This document shows, piece after piece, positions 56,522-64,000 of a stretch of 64,000 nucleotides of DNA. Each line of letters begins with the position of its first letter. Position 1 is the first letter of the stretch. The translations under genes were made by a program, and so were the position numbers. A model generated the notes under the pieces. It saw nothing but the letters and a program-made list of their open reading frames with translations. It was not told where the DNA came from and did not search any database. Source of the stretch: Bacillus massilioanorexius (GTDB taxonomy: Bacteria; Bacillota; Bacilli; Bacillales; DSM-1321); assembly GCF_902374955.1 (NCBI RefSeq), contig NZ_CABKRX010000030.1, positions 1 to 64,000 of the forward strand, in the 5' to 3' direction.

Positions 56522-56800
56522 ATGACCCAGGAGATGAAAATTCATTATGGAGATGTCGAAACGGCGGTCTCCAAAATAGAGAATGCCTCAGATGCATTTG
56601 AGACAACTTTAATTAAAGATATAGCTAGCGGAAATGAGTTAGATGTTGTAAAAAAATTAAATGAATTGAACTCCATGTTAGAAGAAGTAGGTCTAGCTTA
56701 TAAGAAAGTGTTAAAAGAAAACAATCAATCTGTGATAAGGTCCATACATAATATTGAAACAGCAGATCAAAGCCTTTCATCCTCGATCATGGCACGATAG
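56522..56800 (+). CDS. YwqI/DUF5344-like small partner of LXG toxin
   Basis: A 92-residue, mostly alpha-helical acidic protein. Its size, helical hairpin pattern (WXG100-like but without a clear WXG) and C-terminal 'IETADQSLSSSIM' resemble B. subtilis YwqI, which precedes the LXG toxin YwqJ. Small partners of this kind bind the N-terminal LXG domain and target it to the type VII secretion system. The ATG follows AAAGGGTGG. First gene of a five- or six-gene operon. Confidence 0.75.
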   Translation: MTQEMKIHYGDVETAVSKIENASDAFETTLIKDIASGNELDVVKKLNELNSMLEEVGLAYKKVLKENNQSVIRSIHNIETADQSLSSSIMAR

Positions 56801-56817
56801 GAGGCAAAGGAAATTCC

Positions 56818-58365
56818 ATGAAGATACTTGATTCTCAATCTTTACATAATGGCATCGATGACTTACTAAAGAAAACCAGTTTACAAATTGATCAGCTTCA
56901 TGAATTGGAGAACACTATAGAATATTTTTCGAATCTTGATCATTCTTTTAACGGTTTAGGAGGAAAAGCGATACGGTCCTTTTATTCAGACTGGCATGAA
57001 TCAATCTTAACGTTCTATATGAATACGTTAAAAAACTATAATCGATTTTTAATAAAGCTTAAAGATGCTTCTAAGGATTTAGAATCAGATTCAGACGGGT
57101 TTATTCGTCAAAGCTTTATTGAAGGAGAGTTAACGAATGGATTAAGTAAAGTGAAATCTGTCACAACTGAGCTTGTAGACGAAACAAACAACACGATAGA
57201 CAGTGTGAGTGATATTGTTTTTCTTCCAAGACTTAACGATCAACAATTCCATAGCGACATTCATAGAGCAAATAAAGAAATGGACCAAACGATTGAGGAT
57301 CTAAATACTTTTGACAGAACGTTAACAAATGAACTAAACACTGTAGAACAAGACATCCAGTTAATGAAGGATTACGTTAATGAAATACAAGGGATGTTTA
57401 GAAGTGGAGAGTTTAGTATTGAGAAGTATAGTGTCGATCAGCTTAAGGAAAAACCGAATTTTTCTAAGTTGAATGATGAATTAGCTGAGAGCAAATTAAT
57501 GTCTATTGGTCAAATGCTGACCGCTCCTTTTGACGCTATGAACAAGCATATGAGCACAGGTGATACCATATTAGCTGGATATCAAGCCATTTCTACTATA
57601 ACTACTCTTGCTGCTACTAGTAAACTAAACGTCCATTATTTTGGAAAGACGCCGACACTTTGGACGAAATTAAAAGGCAAGTATGAATTTACTGTTAAAA
57701 CGGACCCTTCATGGACAAGTAAGGGGAAGCATAGTTCAAAGCTTGCTAAGTGGTTACTTGACTTTTCAAGAGCGCCTATTCCTTCAAATCCAGCAATGAA
57801 AATGCTACAACAATTTGTAAAATCCTATAATAGTCCTGCACATCTTTTTAAACATTTGGCTGGATTCCCGAAAAACTTTGATCGAATATCTGGAAAAGAA
57901 TTCATGAAAGGCAATCAAGTAAGAATGTCCGATGGTACAAAGGAAGTGGTAGGGAAAACAATAACCAAAAGTGGTTTTGCAAAAGTTGGTAGAAGAATTC
58001 CTGTTGTAGGTACTGGCATATCTGTAGTAGCAAATTCAGGGGAATTTTTTTCTGGAGGAAATAGAACTTTTTCTGAAAGATTTGGTCGCTTTTGGGGTGG
58101 AGTAGCTGCAGATGCGGCATCAATAGCTATAGGTGCAAAAATAGGAGCATCAGTAGGAAGTATAGGTGGTCCAGTTGGTGTAGTTGTTGGTGGAGCTGTC
58201 GGTGCGTTTGTTGGTGGAATAGCTAGTTCTAAAATTGGAGATATAGCAAAAGATTTTGGTGGGAAGATTGGTAAAGAGGTTGGCAAATTTTCAGAAGAAA
58301 TTGGGTCTACGATTAAAGATGCTGGTGGGAAGCTTAAAAAATCTATTGTTAGTTGGTTTAATTAG
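56818..58365 (+). CDS. LXG-domain polymorphic toxin with C-terminal glycine-zipper domain
   Basis: Candidate interbacterial toxin exported by the type VII (Ess/Yuk) system. Of 515 residues, about 1-220 form the helical LXG domain with 'FNGLGGKAIRSFYSDWHES'. The middle (about 230-420) is unassigned. Residues 423-475 are a Gly/Ala/Val-rich glycine zipper with GxxxG repeats ('GAKIGASVGSIGGPVG', 'GGAVGAFVGG'), and the end is amphipathic and lysine-rich ('KEVGKF', 'KSIVSWFN'). No nuclease or NADase motif is visible. This architecture resembles TelE of Streptococcus gallolyticus, a membrane-permeabilising LXG toxin. Membrane attack is inference. ATG after ATAGGAGG, 17 bases after the partner gene. 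Confidence 0.85.
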   Translation: MKILDSQSLHNGIDDLLKKTSLQIDQLHELENTIEYFSNLDHSFNGLGGKAIRSFYSDWHESILTFYMNTLKNYNRFLIKLKDASKDLESDSDGFIRQSFIEGELTNGLSKVKSVTTELVDETNNTIDSVSDIVFLPRLNDQQFHSDIHRANKEMDQTIEDLNTFDRTLTNELNTVEQDIQLMKDYVNEIQGMFRSGEFSIEKYSVDQLKEKPNFSKLNDELAESKLMSIGQMLTAPFDAMNKHMSTGDTILAGYQAISTITTLAATSKLNVHYFGKTPTLWTKLKGKYEFTVKTDPSWTSKGKHSSKLAKWLLDFSRAPIPSNPAMKMLQQFVKSYNSPAHLFKHLAGFPKNFDRISGKEFMKGNQVRMSDGTKEVVGKTITKSGFAKVGRRIPVVGTGISVVANSGEFFSGGNRTFSERFGRFWGGVAADAASIAIGAKIGASVGSIGGPVGVVVGGAVGAFVGGIASSKIGDIAKDFGGKIGKEVGKFSEEIGSTIKDAGGKLKKSIVSWFN

Positions 58366-58416
58366 AAACATGCATTTGGTGTCAATAATAGAGAATCATG
58401 GTAGAGAGGTTAAGAT

Positions 58417-58749
58417 ATGGAAGAAAGCATTTATTTTTTCAAAGTTATGATTAGTTGCCTTTTAGGTGTTCAGAGTGTTTCAGTATTCTTATTTCTTACA
58501 GTAGAATGGGCAATGGTAGATTTTTATAAATTAGGTACTTTCGATAAACCAGAATCTGTAATTGATAAGATAACTAACTTTTTTATGAAATTATTTCTAG
58601 GATCAGGTTATTTTTTTTATAACAAATTTCGAAAACATACTTGGATATTAAGAAAACTTTATATGTTGTTTGCTTGGGTTGTACAAGGTATTCTTTTCAT
58701 CATTATTTTTAATTTAATTACTATACCCCTTGATTTATTTTTAAAATAA
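58417..58749 (+). CDS. Small membrane protein, candidate immunity protein (paralog A)
   Basis: A 110-residue protein with a hydrophobic N-terminal helix (about 5-30), a central segment with 'EWAMVDFYKLGTF', and a hydrophobic C-terminal helix (about 83-108). Directly follows the glycine-zipper LXG toxin, the usual place of the cognate immunity gene, and an integral membrane protein is what a membrane-acting toxin would require. Not recognised as a named family. First of three tandem paralogs. ATG preceded by AGAGAGGTT. Confidence 0.7.
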   Translation: MEESIYFFKVMISCLLGVQSVSVFLFLTVEWAMVDFYKLGTFDKPESVIDKITNFFMKLFLGSGYFFYNKFRKHTWILRKLYMLFAWVVQGILFIIIFNLITIPLDLFLK

Positions 58750-58817
58750 TATATATAAATTCAAACAGATTTAGCAAAAGAAATCATAGACTTACCATCT
58801 CTTTAAAGGAGCACTAA

Positions 58818-59162
58818 ATGTTAGAAGAAATCTTATATGTTTTTAAAATGCTATTCGGTTTCTTTTTATGTATACAATGGGCATCAGTACTAATATTTCT
58901 TATAGTAGAATGGGCAATGGTGGATTACTATAAATTTGGGACTTTTGAGGACCCTGAATCTATAGTTGATAATGTTCAGAATTTCGCGATGAATTTAATC
59001 CTAGGTACAGGTTTTTATTTTTATAGTAAGTTTAGTAAACGAAATTGGTTTGTAAGAAAACTTTATATGTTCATTACTTTAATTGTACTAGGTATTCTTT
59101 TTATCATTATTTTTAATGTAATTACTATACCGCTCGATTTCCTTTTCGGGTTATTTTCGTGA
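58818..59162 (+). CDS. Small membrane protein, candidate immunity protein (paralog B)
   Basis: 114 residues, clearly homologous to paralog A: shares 'VEWAMVD.YK.GTF', 'RKLYM' and 'GILFIIIFN.ITIPLD'. Same two-helix layout. It has a good ribosome site, AAAGGAG, seven bases before the ATG. Its end carries four extra residues (LFGLFS). Function inferred only from context; could be immunity to sibling toxins rather than to the adjacent one. Confidence 0.7.
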   Translation: MLEEILYVFKMLFGFFLCIQWASVLIFLIVEWAMVDYYKFGTFEDPESIVDNVQNFAMNLILGTGFYFYSKFSKRNWFVRKLYMFITLIVLGILFIIIFNVITIPLDFLFGLFS

Positions 59163-59222
59163 AATTTAAATAGATACAGTGGAATAGATTGTTTACTTAT
59201 CATCTCATTAAAGACGCACTAG

Positions 59223-59558
59223 ATGATAGAAGAAATAATATATGTTTTGAAAATGTTGTTTGGCTATTTTTGGTGTATACAGCCTGCTTCAGTAACACTT
59301 TTCTTATTTTTTGAATGGGCAATGGTGGATTATTATAAGTTGGGTACCTTTGAAAATCCTGAAACAATATTTGATAAAATTACAAATTTTTTTATGAAGT
59401 TGTTTCTGGGGTCTGGTTATGTTATTTATAGCAAGTTTAGTAAGCATAATTGGTTTGTTAGAAAGTTTTATATGCTCGTAGCACTAGTTGTACAAGGTAT
59501 CGTTTCCATTATTATTTACTTTATTATTACACTACCACTAGATTTAATTTTTAAATAA
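59223..59558 (+). CDS. Small membrane protein, candidate immunity protein (paralog C)
   Basis: 111 residues, homologous to A and B: 'FEWAMVDYYKLGTFENPE', 'FFMKLFLGSGY' (as in A) and 'KFSKHNWFVRK' (as in B), so it looks like a mosaic of the two. The bases before its ATG align with those before paralog B, but the GGAG of B is GACG here, leaving a weak ribosome site. Translation may be low or depend on coupling to paralog B. Confidence 0.68.
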   Translation: MIEEIIYVLKMLFGYFWCIQPASVTLFLFFEWAMVDYYKLGTFENPETIFDKITNFFMKLFLGSGYVIYSKFSKHNWFVRKFYMLVALVVQGIVSIIIYFIITLPLDLIFK

Positions 59559-59583
59559 ATTTGAAACATAGGGACGTGACAAT

Positions 59584-60393
59584 ATGAAGCACGTATTAAC
59601 CTGTACTACTGAAGAACTAGCCATAATGGTAAGTGTAAGTGGACATCCTAGCATCGCAAAAGGTATAGCTGAGGCATCTATGGGTAGTAAATCGGAAAAA
59701 GAATGGGTTGCTATTATGGAAGCAACGGTACACCAACTCATTATGAAGCAAATGTGGGATGAGGAACAAGATGATAAAGGAGTAACACCTTTATTACCAG
59801 AAACTACACAATTTATTGAAAAGTACGTAGGATCAAAGCGAATGATTCGCTGCTCGAATGCTCCTCAGAAATCTGTATTGATGCTACATCATTATCAAGA
59901 GGATGATTGGCTGTTTCATTTAATAGACAGGGATATCATTCATGAGTTTGCAATCATCTCTTCTTCTGAAATAAAAGAAATAATAAAGGAATACTATGGT
60001 ATCTCCTTTCTACAATACGGTGGAGAGCAAACTTTTTCACTAACGGATAAAGCATTTGATTGGATTAGTAATCCTAAAAAAATTGACAAGGTCCGAAAAA
60101 GCTCCATGTTTACTCAAAAAGAAGAAGATAGTTTCAATCTTTTTGTAGAAGATTTACACACATTTGATTGGACACTATTTAATATTTCGAATTTTAGTAT
60201 TGTCACTTTAGAAGACGAAATGTATTTAGAAAATATTTTGTTCTTCCTCCCTTCTAAACGAGGTGTTTGGATTTCGGAATATACGGATGATACAAAAACA
60301 CCTGTACATATTTATTTAGCAGACGATGAAGAATGGAATACAATTTTAACTGGAATTGGTGATTGGGTCGACTATCAAATACAGAATCAATAA
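59584..60393 (+). CDS. Protein of unknown function in LXG locus
   Basis: 269 residues, soluble, no signal peptide or membrane segment. The N-terminal 60 residues are helical, followed by 'LMLHHYQEDDWLFHLIDRD' and a mixed alpha/beta region ending in 'GIGDWVDYQIQ'. I do not recognise a family. Length and position would fit a secretion chaperone (EspG-like or LXG-associated) or another immunity factor; both are speculation. ATG after a weak GGGACGTG site, 25 bases after paralog C, and followed by a terminator, so it belongs to the LXG operon. Confidence 0.6.
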   Translation: MKHVLTCTTEELAIMVSVSGHPSIAKGIAEASMGSKSEKEWVAIMEATVHQLIMKQMWDEEQDDKGVTPLLPETTQFIEKYVGSKRMIRCSNAPQKSVLMLHHYQEDDWLFHLIDRDIIHEFAIISSSEIKEIIKEYYGISFLQYGGEQTFSLTDKAFDWISNPKKIDKVRKSSMFTQKEEDSFNLFVEDLHTFDWTLFNISNFSIVTLEDEMYLENILFFLPSKRGVWISEYTDDTKTPVHIYLADDEEWNTILTGIGDWVDYQIQNQ

Positions 60394-60405
60394 GATAGAT
60401 ATGGA

Positions 60406-60436
60406 AGAATCTTACCAGAGGGTGAGGTTCTTTTTT
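60406..60436 (+). terminator. Terminator of the LXG operon
   Basis: AGAATCTTACC pairs with GGTGAGGTTCT (G-U pairs included) around AGAG, followed by six T. Confidence 0.88.
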
Positions 60437-60627
60437 ATTATTTATGAAATGATAAAATGTTGGCCGGTGGGTAGTTTGTTTTTGGAAAAATAGCTATCTT
60501 GTTCCTGTGTTTTAAACTATTTTAATGAAACCTATACCATATCACAGTCATTTCTTACGAACGATTCATAGAGTAAATATAAAGGATAAGTTTCCTTTTT
60601 GAAAATAAGTGAAAGGAGATGAGATAT

Positions 60628-61029
60628 ATGAATAGAGAAAGATTATGTCAAGAATTCGCTAGAATATTGGATGGTACAGGAAGTTTGGACGCAAATGGAG
60701 TTTGTCTCGTACAGAGATTCCGAAATATAGATTTTGAAATACTTGGGAGGGAAACAAGATCGCCACTTGTAAATCCTCAATTTTTTTCATTTGAAGACGT
60801 AGATAGTAATGGAAATGCATTGAATTTAGGAGAAACAGTTCTTTTACAATCTGAAATTAATCCCTTATTAACGGAACTTCGACGATTTGATTTAACTGTT
60901 ACGGCCATTCATAACCATTGGTTATTTGATGAGCCTCGTGCGATGTATATGCACTTTGAATCAGTTGAGCCTCCGCTTCAATTTGCCAGAAAAGTAAGAG
61001 CGGCTTTTAGAGTTTTAAGAAATAGCTAA
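60628..61029 (+). CDS. DUF1259 (LppY/LpqO-like) domain protein
   Basis: 133 residues containing the DUF1259 signature 'VTAIHNHWLFDEPRAMYMHF', in which the histidines may bind metal. No signal peptide, unlike mycobacterial LppY/LpqO lipoproteins. The ATG at 60628 sits nine bases after AAGGAG; the in-frame ATG at 60619 touches the ribosome site and is rejected. It stands alone between two terminators. Biochemical function unknown. Confidence 0.8.
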   Translation: MNRERLCQEFARILDGTGSLDANGVCLVQRFRNIDFEILGRETRSPLVNPQFFSFEDVDSNGNALNLGETVLLQSEINPLLTELRRFDLTVTAIHNHWLFDEPRAMYMHFESVEPPLQFARKVRAAFRVLRNS

Positions 61030-61050
61030 AAAGTTCTAATCATATAAGAG

Positions 61051-61082
61051 GGATACCACTGGAACGTGGTGTTCTTTTTTAT
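61051..61082 (+). terminator. Terminator after DUF1259 gene
   Basis: GATACCAC pairs with GTGGTGTTC around TGGAAC, followed by six T. Confidence 0.8.
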
Positions 61083-61286
61083 ATAAGCGAGACGAAATTA
61101 GTTATCCACATGTAGATAGCTGAAAAAAGAAAAGTAATCCACAATCTATCATTGTTGTCTTTCTCTTGCATTGTACACATAAATAGGAAGAATCACTTTA
61201 TCGGCAAAATCAAAAGCTATATTTACACAGTAAAATGTTGAACAGAATGAATGAACCGTGACGGTTTTTATATAGAGGTGGATTTA

Positions 61287-61733
61287 TTGGAAAATGTAAT
61301 TTTGTCATTTAAAGAAAAAAGAAGAGAGAAGCAAATACAATATGAACGAAAAGTATTAAAGGAAATTACACCAAAGCTTTTAAAGGAAAGGGTAGCTACA
61401 TTTTTATTCAATCAGCATACATTAGGTATTACTTTTTCTCAAGTGTTGGAAGAAGGATGCTACGATGTTGCAATTGAATCCTTTTTACTAGGAGCCAATT
61501 TTAGTAAGTTTGGGTTTTATGGGGAATCAGAGGAGGATGTTAAGGCCAGATGTTTTAATGAAGAAAAGCATTTAATTGATACTTTATTTAATTTCATCCT
61601 ATATTGGGGTAAAATTAGCGATTACGATATGTATAATGATTCTTTATATTATAAATGCGAACAATATGTAAATTGCTGGTGGAAGGATGGTTTTATGAAA
61701 GGGGCGAAACGATACAAACTTCGATTACACTAA
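61287..61733 (+). CDS. ybaK: DUF2521 family protein YbaK
   Basis: 148 residues, soluble and charged, of the Bacillaceae-specific YbaK (DUF2521) family; function unknown. The start is placed at TTG 61287 because AGAGGTGG lies just upstream, overlapping the longer ATG-started frame (61251), and the resulting length matches the family. Tryptophan/lysine-rich end 'CWWKDGFMKGAKRYK'. Precedes cwlD as in B. subtilis. Confidence 0.82.
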   Translation: MENVILSFKEKRREKQIQYERKVLKEITPKLLKERVATFLFNQHTLGITFSQVLEEGCYDVAIESFLLGANFSKFGFYGESEEDVKARCFNEEKHLIDTLFNFILYWGKISDYDMYNDSLYYKCEQYVNCWWKDGFMKGAKRYKLRLH

Positions 61734-61796
61734 AATGTTCTAAATTCCGGGCTTGTTCCATATTTTAAAGTAGGACGAGCGGAAGGAGATTGGAAC

Positions 61797-62513
61797 ATGT
61801 TTAGTAGGTTGAAATATACGGGAGTTGCGATTATTTTAGTCGCTTTGTTTTTAATTGTTACTTTTCGATTTATGGAAGAGTATTCTTGGAAATCGTGGAA
61901 TTTGCCCCTTTCAGGTAAAGTGATAATTCTTGATCCGGGTCATGGCGGTCCGGATGGCGGAGCGACAGGTGGTGGTATTTTGGAAAAGGATATATCGCTG
62001 GTTATTTCCAAAATGCTTCGAGATTATCTGCAGGAGCAAGGAGCACTTGTTCTTATGACGCGAGAAAAAGATGTTGATTTAGCAGGGGACGTAGAAGGAT
62101 ACCGTGCTCGTAAACGTGCGGACTTAAAAAAACGTGTTGATATGATTAATGAATCACAAGCGGATTTATTTTTATCCATTCATCTAAATGCTTTTCCTTC
62201 ATCTAAATCAAGTGGCGCTCAAACCTTTTATACATTACGCTATAAAGAAAATAAAGAAGTAGCGAAATTTATACAAAAAGAATTAACCGATAATCTCGAA
62301 AATACCCACAGAGAGGCTAAAACCATTGATCACGTATATTTAATGAAATATGCAGAGAAGCCGGGAGCTCTTGTTGAGGTTGGATTTCTTTCGAATTCAC
62401 ATGAACGAAAGCAGCTTACCGATTCAGGATATCAAAATAAAGTAGCGGCATCTATCTATGAAGGAGTTATGAGATATTTTACTGATGAAAAATTAGAGAA
62501 GAAAGAAGATTAA
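61797..62513 (+). CDS. cwlD: N-acetylmuramoyl-L-alanine amidase CwlD
   Basis: Needed to make muramic-delta-lactam in the spore cortex, together with PdaA. 238 residues: an N-terminal membrane anchor/signal (about 8-26) and an Amidase_3 domain with zinc ligands in 'LDPGHGGPDGG', 'LEKD', 'SIHLNAF' and the catalytic glutamate in 'ALVEVGFLSN'. ATG after GGAAGGAG. Position next to salA and gerD is conserved. Confidence 0.96.
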   Translation: MFSRLKYTGVAIILVALFLIVTFRFMEEYSWKSWNLPLSGKVIILDPGHGGPDGGATGGGILEKDISLVISKMLRDYLQEQGALVLMTREKDVDLAGDVEGYRARKRADLKKRVDMINESQADLFLSIHLNAFPSSKSSGAQTFYTLRYKENKEVAKFIQKELTDNLENTHREAKTIDHVYLMKYAEKPGALVEVGFLSNSHERKQLTDSGYQNKVAASIYEGVMRYFTDEKLEKKED

Positions 62514-62583
62514 AAAGCAGGTTAAACGAGTGATTTTTTTCATTATGGTAATCAGGAATTGTTCTCTCTGAAAGTATATATGT

Positions 62584-62589
62584 TATACT
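62584..62589 (+). promoter_or_regulatory. Probable salA extended -10
   Basis: TGTTATACT: TG one base before TATACT (62584-62589), an extended -10. The -35 (TTGTTC, 62559) is weak with a 19-nt spacer. Confidence 0.5.
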
Positions 62590-62625
62590 GATTCTTGATA
62601 ACGAATTCTAAAAAGAGGTGCAAAT

Positions 62626-63681
62626 ATGCTTACAGAACAACAAGTAGTAGAGCTGTTAGAAGAACTTCAAGATCCAATTCTACATAAAAGCTTAAAAGAA
62701 ACAAATGCGATTGCAGAAGTAAAAATAAAGCCAGAAAAAAACCATGTAAGTGTGAAAGTGCTTATTGCGAAAACAGGTACGCCAGAACAGCTCCAACTAC
62801 AAATGAAAGTAGTAGATGTACTAAAAAAAGCTGGAGCAGAATCTGTAGGTATTCGCTTTGGTGATTTATCTGAGGAAGAGCTTGCTAAGCATCGCTCAAA
62901 TCAATCTGATGATGGATTAGGATTATTATCACCATCGAGCAAAACAAAGTTTATTGCGATTGCAAGTGGTAAAGGTGGGGTAGGTAAATCCACTATTTCC
63001 GTGAATTTAGCAACTTCGTTAGCTCGTTTAGGAAAAAAAGTCGGTTTAATCGATGCTGACATATATGGATTTAGTGTACCTGATATGATGGGTATTACAC
63101 ATAGACCTGTAGTCCGTGGAGAGAGAATTCTTCCGGTTGAAAGATTAGGGGTAAAAGTTATTTCAATGGGCTTCTTTGTAGAAGATAATGCTCCAATTAT
63201 CTGGAGAGGACCAATGCTAGGTAAAATGTTGAATAGTTTTTTTAAAGAAGTAGAGTGGGGAGATTTAGATTATTTACTGTTAGACTTACCTCCTGGAACA
63301 GGTGATATTGCATTAGATTTACATTCAATGTTACCGGCATGTAAGGAAATCATTGTGACAACTCCACACCCAACTGCTGCATTTGTTGCTGCTCGAGCGG
63401 GTGCTATGGCAATTAAAACAGATCACGAAGTCATTGGTGTTATCGAAAACATGTCATATTTTGAAAGTAAGCTGACAAATGAAAGAGAGTATGTATTTGG
63501 ACAAGGTGGCGGAGCAAAATTGGCTGAAGAGCTTCAAACTGTAGTATTAGGTCAATTACCGTTACAACAACCAGATTGGAATGAAGAAGATTTCGCGCCT
63601 TCTATTTATGATGCAGATCATAAATTAGGTCAAATTTATAAAGATATTGCTAAAAAAGTTATTGAAATCGTAGAAAAATAA
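62626..63681 (+). CDS. salA: SalA, Mrp/ApbC-family ATPase regulator
   Basis: In B. subtilis SalA is a P-loop ATPase that binds the scoC promoter and so derepresses exoproteases. 351 residues: an N-terminal DUF59-like domain (about 1-90) and a MinD/Mrp ATPase with the deviant Walker A 'GKGGVGKST' (about 115-123) and 'LPPGTGDIAL'. The CxxC of Fe-S-carrying Mrp/ApbC is missing after 'ENMSYF', where ESKL is found, as in SalA. ATG after AGAGGTG. Confidence 0.93.
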   Translation: MLTEQQVVELLEELQDPILHKSLKETNAIAEVKIKPEKNHVSVKVLIAKTGTPEQLQLQMKVVDVLKKAGAESVGIRFGDLSEEELAKHRSNQSDDGLGLLSPSSKTKFIAIASGKGGVGKSTISVNLATSLARLGKKVGLIDADIYGFSVPDMMGITHRPVVRGERILPVERLGVKVISMGFFVEDNAPIIWRGPMLGKMLNSFFKEVEWGDLDYLLLDLPPGTGDIALDLHSMLPACKEIIVTTPHPTAAFVAARAGAMAIKTDHEVIGVIENMSYFESKLTNEREYVFGQGGGAKLAEELQTVVLGQLPLQQPDWNEEDFAPSIYDADHKLGQIYKDIAKKVIEIVEK

Positions 63682-63687
63682 TAAAGG

Positions 63688-63724
63688 AAAGGTGTCCAAT
63701 GTTTTCATTTTGGACACCTTTTTT
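63688..63724. terminator. Bidirectional terminator between salA and gerD
   Basis: AAAGGTGTCCAA pairs with TTGGACACCTTT, with T runs on the + strand and A residues (T on the minus strand) on the other side, so it can serve both convergent genes. Confidence 0.9.
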
Positions 63725-63777
63725 GGTTATAAAAATATGGTCAGGTAAAGTTGTTTTGATAAAGAGGATATAGTAAA

Positions 63778-64000
63778 TTAACTACCACCACCTCCTTGTT
63801 GATCACCGCCGCCACTTTCACCACCACCTCCACTACTACTGGTATCGGATTGACTTTCTCCTTGTCCTTTTTCTTTTTTAGATTCAGCGGGTAATTCTTC
63901 AGCTGCTTTTAAAAGAATACTTTGGATTTTCTCTAACACAAGCGGGCTCTCAATTGTTTCTATAGTGGTTTTCTTTAGTTCTGTACGTACATCTTTACTA
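63778..64000 (-). CDS. gerD: Spore germination protein GerD (C-terminal part)
   Basis: Minus-strand reading frame open from the window edge to a TAA at 63778-63780, 73 codons. GerD is a spore inner-membrane lipoprotein needed for clustering nutrient germinant receptors. Visible is the end of the helical region ('SPLVLEKIQSILLKAAEEL') and a low-complexity tail rich in Gly, Ser, Gln and Glu (GGGGES, GGGDQQGGGGS), typical for GerD C-termini. The N-terminal two thirds lie outside the window. Gene order salA-gerD (convergent) agrees with B. subtilis. Confidence 0.85.
   Translation of the reverse strand, partial: SKDVRTELKKTTIETIESPLVLEKIQSILLKAAEELPAESKKEKGQGESQSDTSSSGGGGESGGGDQQGGGGS

Noticed and set aside
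57915..58286. 123-codon minus-strand ORF inside the LXG gene, rich in Pro/Thr/Ala
   Set aside because: It is the mirror of the Gly/Ala-rich glycine-zipper codons; no ribosome site or family resemblance, and it lies inside a well-supported gene.
58417..59558. Three membrane paralogs as one frameshifted gene or tandem-repeat protein
   Set aside because: Each has its own start and stop, separate spacer and full-length match to the others, so they are three genes.

Overview
The window is a low-GC chromosomal segment of a spore-forming Bacillaceae member (Bacillus sensu lato). Gene content and order follow the B. subtilis region from ctsR through the str, S10, spc and alpha ribosomal operons to cwlD-salA-gerD. 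Sporulation and germination genes (sigH, cwlD, gerD), McsA/McsB/CtsR, DisA and T-box control of cysteine genes all support this. I do not name a species. Every gene is on the + strand except the partial gerD at the right end.

Layout. 1-1865: a group II intron whose first few bases appear to lie just left of the window, encoding a reverse transcriptase/maturase. 1866-2145: a dispersed-repeat-like sequence fused to a 5'-truncated 5S rRNA with a terminator, probably the scar of an rRNA operon tail. 2369-7080: CtsR-controlled ctsR-mcsA-mcsB-clpC stress operon. 7231-19253: radA, disA, yacL, ispD, ispF, gltX, a T-box leader, cysE, cysS, mrnC, rlmB, rae1, sigH, rpmG. 19292-31073: secE, nusG, rplK, rplA, rplJ, rplL, ybxB, rpoB, rpoC, with L10-leader attenuation. 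31257-35956: rpsL, rpsG, fusA, tuf; the L7Ae-like rplGB (ybxF) expected between rpoC and rpsL is absent and a structured repeat plus a leader lie there instead. 36233-51275: S10-spc-alpha cluster from rpsJ to rplQ, including secY, adk, map, infA, rpmJ and rpoA. 51373-56069: a structured RNA-like element, the ECF transporter module ecfA1-ecfA2-ecfT, truA, and rplM-rpsI behind an L13 leader.

Accessory island, 56070-61050. Between rpsI and ybaK, where B. subtilis carries ybaJ, there is an LXG polymorphic-toxin locus: a YwqI/DUF5344-like partner, an LXG protein with a C-terminal glycine-zipper (membrane/pore-type) domain, three tandem paralogous small membrane proteins that are strong candidates for immunity factors, and an unrecognised 269-aa protein, closed by a terminator. 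A small DUF1259 protein follows. This is the most interesting part of the window. The type VII secretion machinery that should export the toxin is not in the window.

61287-64000: ybaK, cwlD, salA and, convergently, the C-terminal part of gerD. Overall the window is a conserved information-processing backbone decorated with leader RNAs (T-box, L10, L13, S10-type), two related intergenic structured repeats located just after operon terminators (post-rpoC and post-rplQ), and one variable interbacterial-competition locus.
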